Origin: Gallionella sp.
GTDB taxonomy: Bacteria > Pseudomonadota > Gammaproteobacteria > Burkholderiales > Gallionellaceae
DNA length: 64,000 bases
Direction of reading: 5' to 3'
Assembly (NCBI GenBank): GCA_030681375.1
Contig: JAUXWM010000093.1
Span: forward strand, 1 to 64,000
Below the pieces are notes generated by a model. The model saw only the letters and a list, made by a program, of their open reading frames with translations, was not told the origin of the DNA and did not search any database. Shown one piece after another: positions 63,614 through 64,000 of the stretch; the first letter of the stretch is position 1, and each line of letters opens with the position of its first letter. Both the position numbers and the translations under genes were made by a program.

Positions 63614-64000
63614 ATGCCTGAAATTAAAAACTACACAATGAATTTTGGTCCGCAGCATCCGTCGGCGCACGGTGTGCTGCGTCTGGTGCTGGAGTTGGAC
63701 GGCGAAGTCATCGTCCGCGCCGACCCGCATATCGGCTTGTTGCATCGCGGTACTGAAAAGCTGGCCGAGCACAAAACATTTTTGCAGGCCGTGCCTTACA
63801 TGGACAGGCTGGATTACGTGTCCATGCTGTGCAATGAGCATGCCTATGTTCAGGCCATCGAAAAGCTGACCGGCATCGAAGTGCCGCTGCGCGCACAATA
63901 TATCCGCGTCATGTTTGATGAAATTACGCGGATACTGAACCACTTGATGTGGCTGGGCGCGCATGGTCTGGACATCGGCGCGATGACGGTATTCCTGTAT
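63614..64000 (+). CDS. nuoD: NADH-quinone oxidoreductase subunit D (5' part)
   Basis: The first 129 codons of the 49-kDa subunit are present, with [20 protein letters not shown] and [15 protein letters not shown] lining the quinone pocket. It is cut by the window end. The frame is intact throughout. Confidence 0.94.
   Translation, partial: MPEIKNYTMNFGPQHPSAHGVLRLVLELDGEVIVRADPHIGLLHRGTEKLAEHKTFLQAVPYMDRLDYVSMLCNEHAYVQAIEKLTGIEVPLRAQYIRVMFDEITRILNHLMWLGAHGLDIGAMTVFLY

Overview
The window is a dense proteobacterial chromosome segment, about 64 kb long. It most likely comes from a betaproteobacterium of the Nitrosomonadales/Gallionellaceae type. The support is a nif-type gene beside modEABC, an assimilatory cys operon with a DUF934 gene, argD-argF-argG, pcnB-folK-panBCD, and tpiA-secG-tRNA-Leu-nuoABCD. 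All of these are typical of free-living, autotrophic or microaerophilic betaproteobacteria. The genus is an inference. Almost every gene has a recognisable family. The unusual material lies in regulatory spacers, repeats and one surface-protein locus.

Region by region. 1-1.1 kb: the right end of an IS21-family element, then a NafY/NifX-type FeMo-cofactor protein and a small nif-associated protein. 1.1-4.8 kb: a complex control region (two NifA-type upstream sites, a -24/-12 sigma54 promoter, two ModE-like palindromes) ahead of modE-modA-modB-modC. 4.8-6.4 kb: a structured leader and the NhaD antiporter. 6.6-13.4 kb (minus): TamB, TamA and an RsmB-family methyltransferase. 13.5-17.2 kb (minus): two DUF3108 proteins, purN and purM, with arrays of 7-bp repeats in the spacers. 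17.3-19.9 kb: AI-2E-family permease, Hda, HAD phosphatase and a glutaredoxin-like protein. 19.9-27.2 kb (minus): membrane methyltransferase, DJ-1 protein, YajQ, PpnP, macro domain, ArgG/ArgF/ArgD and S20. The 3' end of argF is repeated twice in degenerate form between argF and argG.

27.4-36.8 kb: MurJ, a thioredoxin, a divergent CysB-like regulator, then a sulfate-assimilation operon (TauE-like permease, small unknown protein, CysI, DUF934, CysH, CysD, CysN). The CysH has the iron-sulfur cysteines of APS reductases and there is no cysC, so APS is probably reduced directly. 36.8-50.4 kb: pseudouridine synthase, REC-PAS-GGDEF-EAL protein, Lnt, GIY-YIG protein, a leucine-rich-repeat protein kinase, NDP-sugar synthase, SWIM-SNF2 helicase and a CHASE2 adenylate cyclase. 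51-55.9 kb (minus): a 1132-residue secreted FecR-domain protein with three repeats of a beta-rich module, downstream of a TPR/DUF560-like outer-membrane barrel. Together they look like a type XI (Slam-like) secretion pair. The cargo gene carries a C10 homopolymer and a 36-bp coding repeat that could make it length-variable. 56-64 kb: PsiF-like protein, PcnB, FolK, PanB, PanC, PanD, TpiA, SecG, tRNA-Leu(GAG) and the start of the nuo operon.

Dispersed palindromic repeats recur across the window. Two of them have supplied the C-terminal codons of host proteins (Hda and Lnt). No CRISPR array, prophage, rRNA operon or replication origin was seen.
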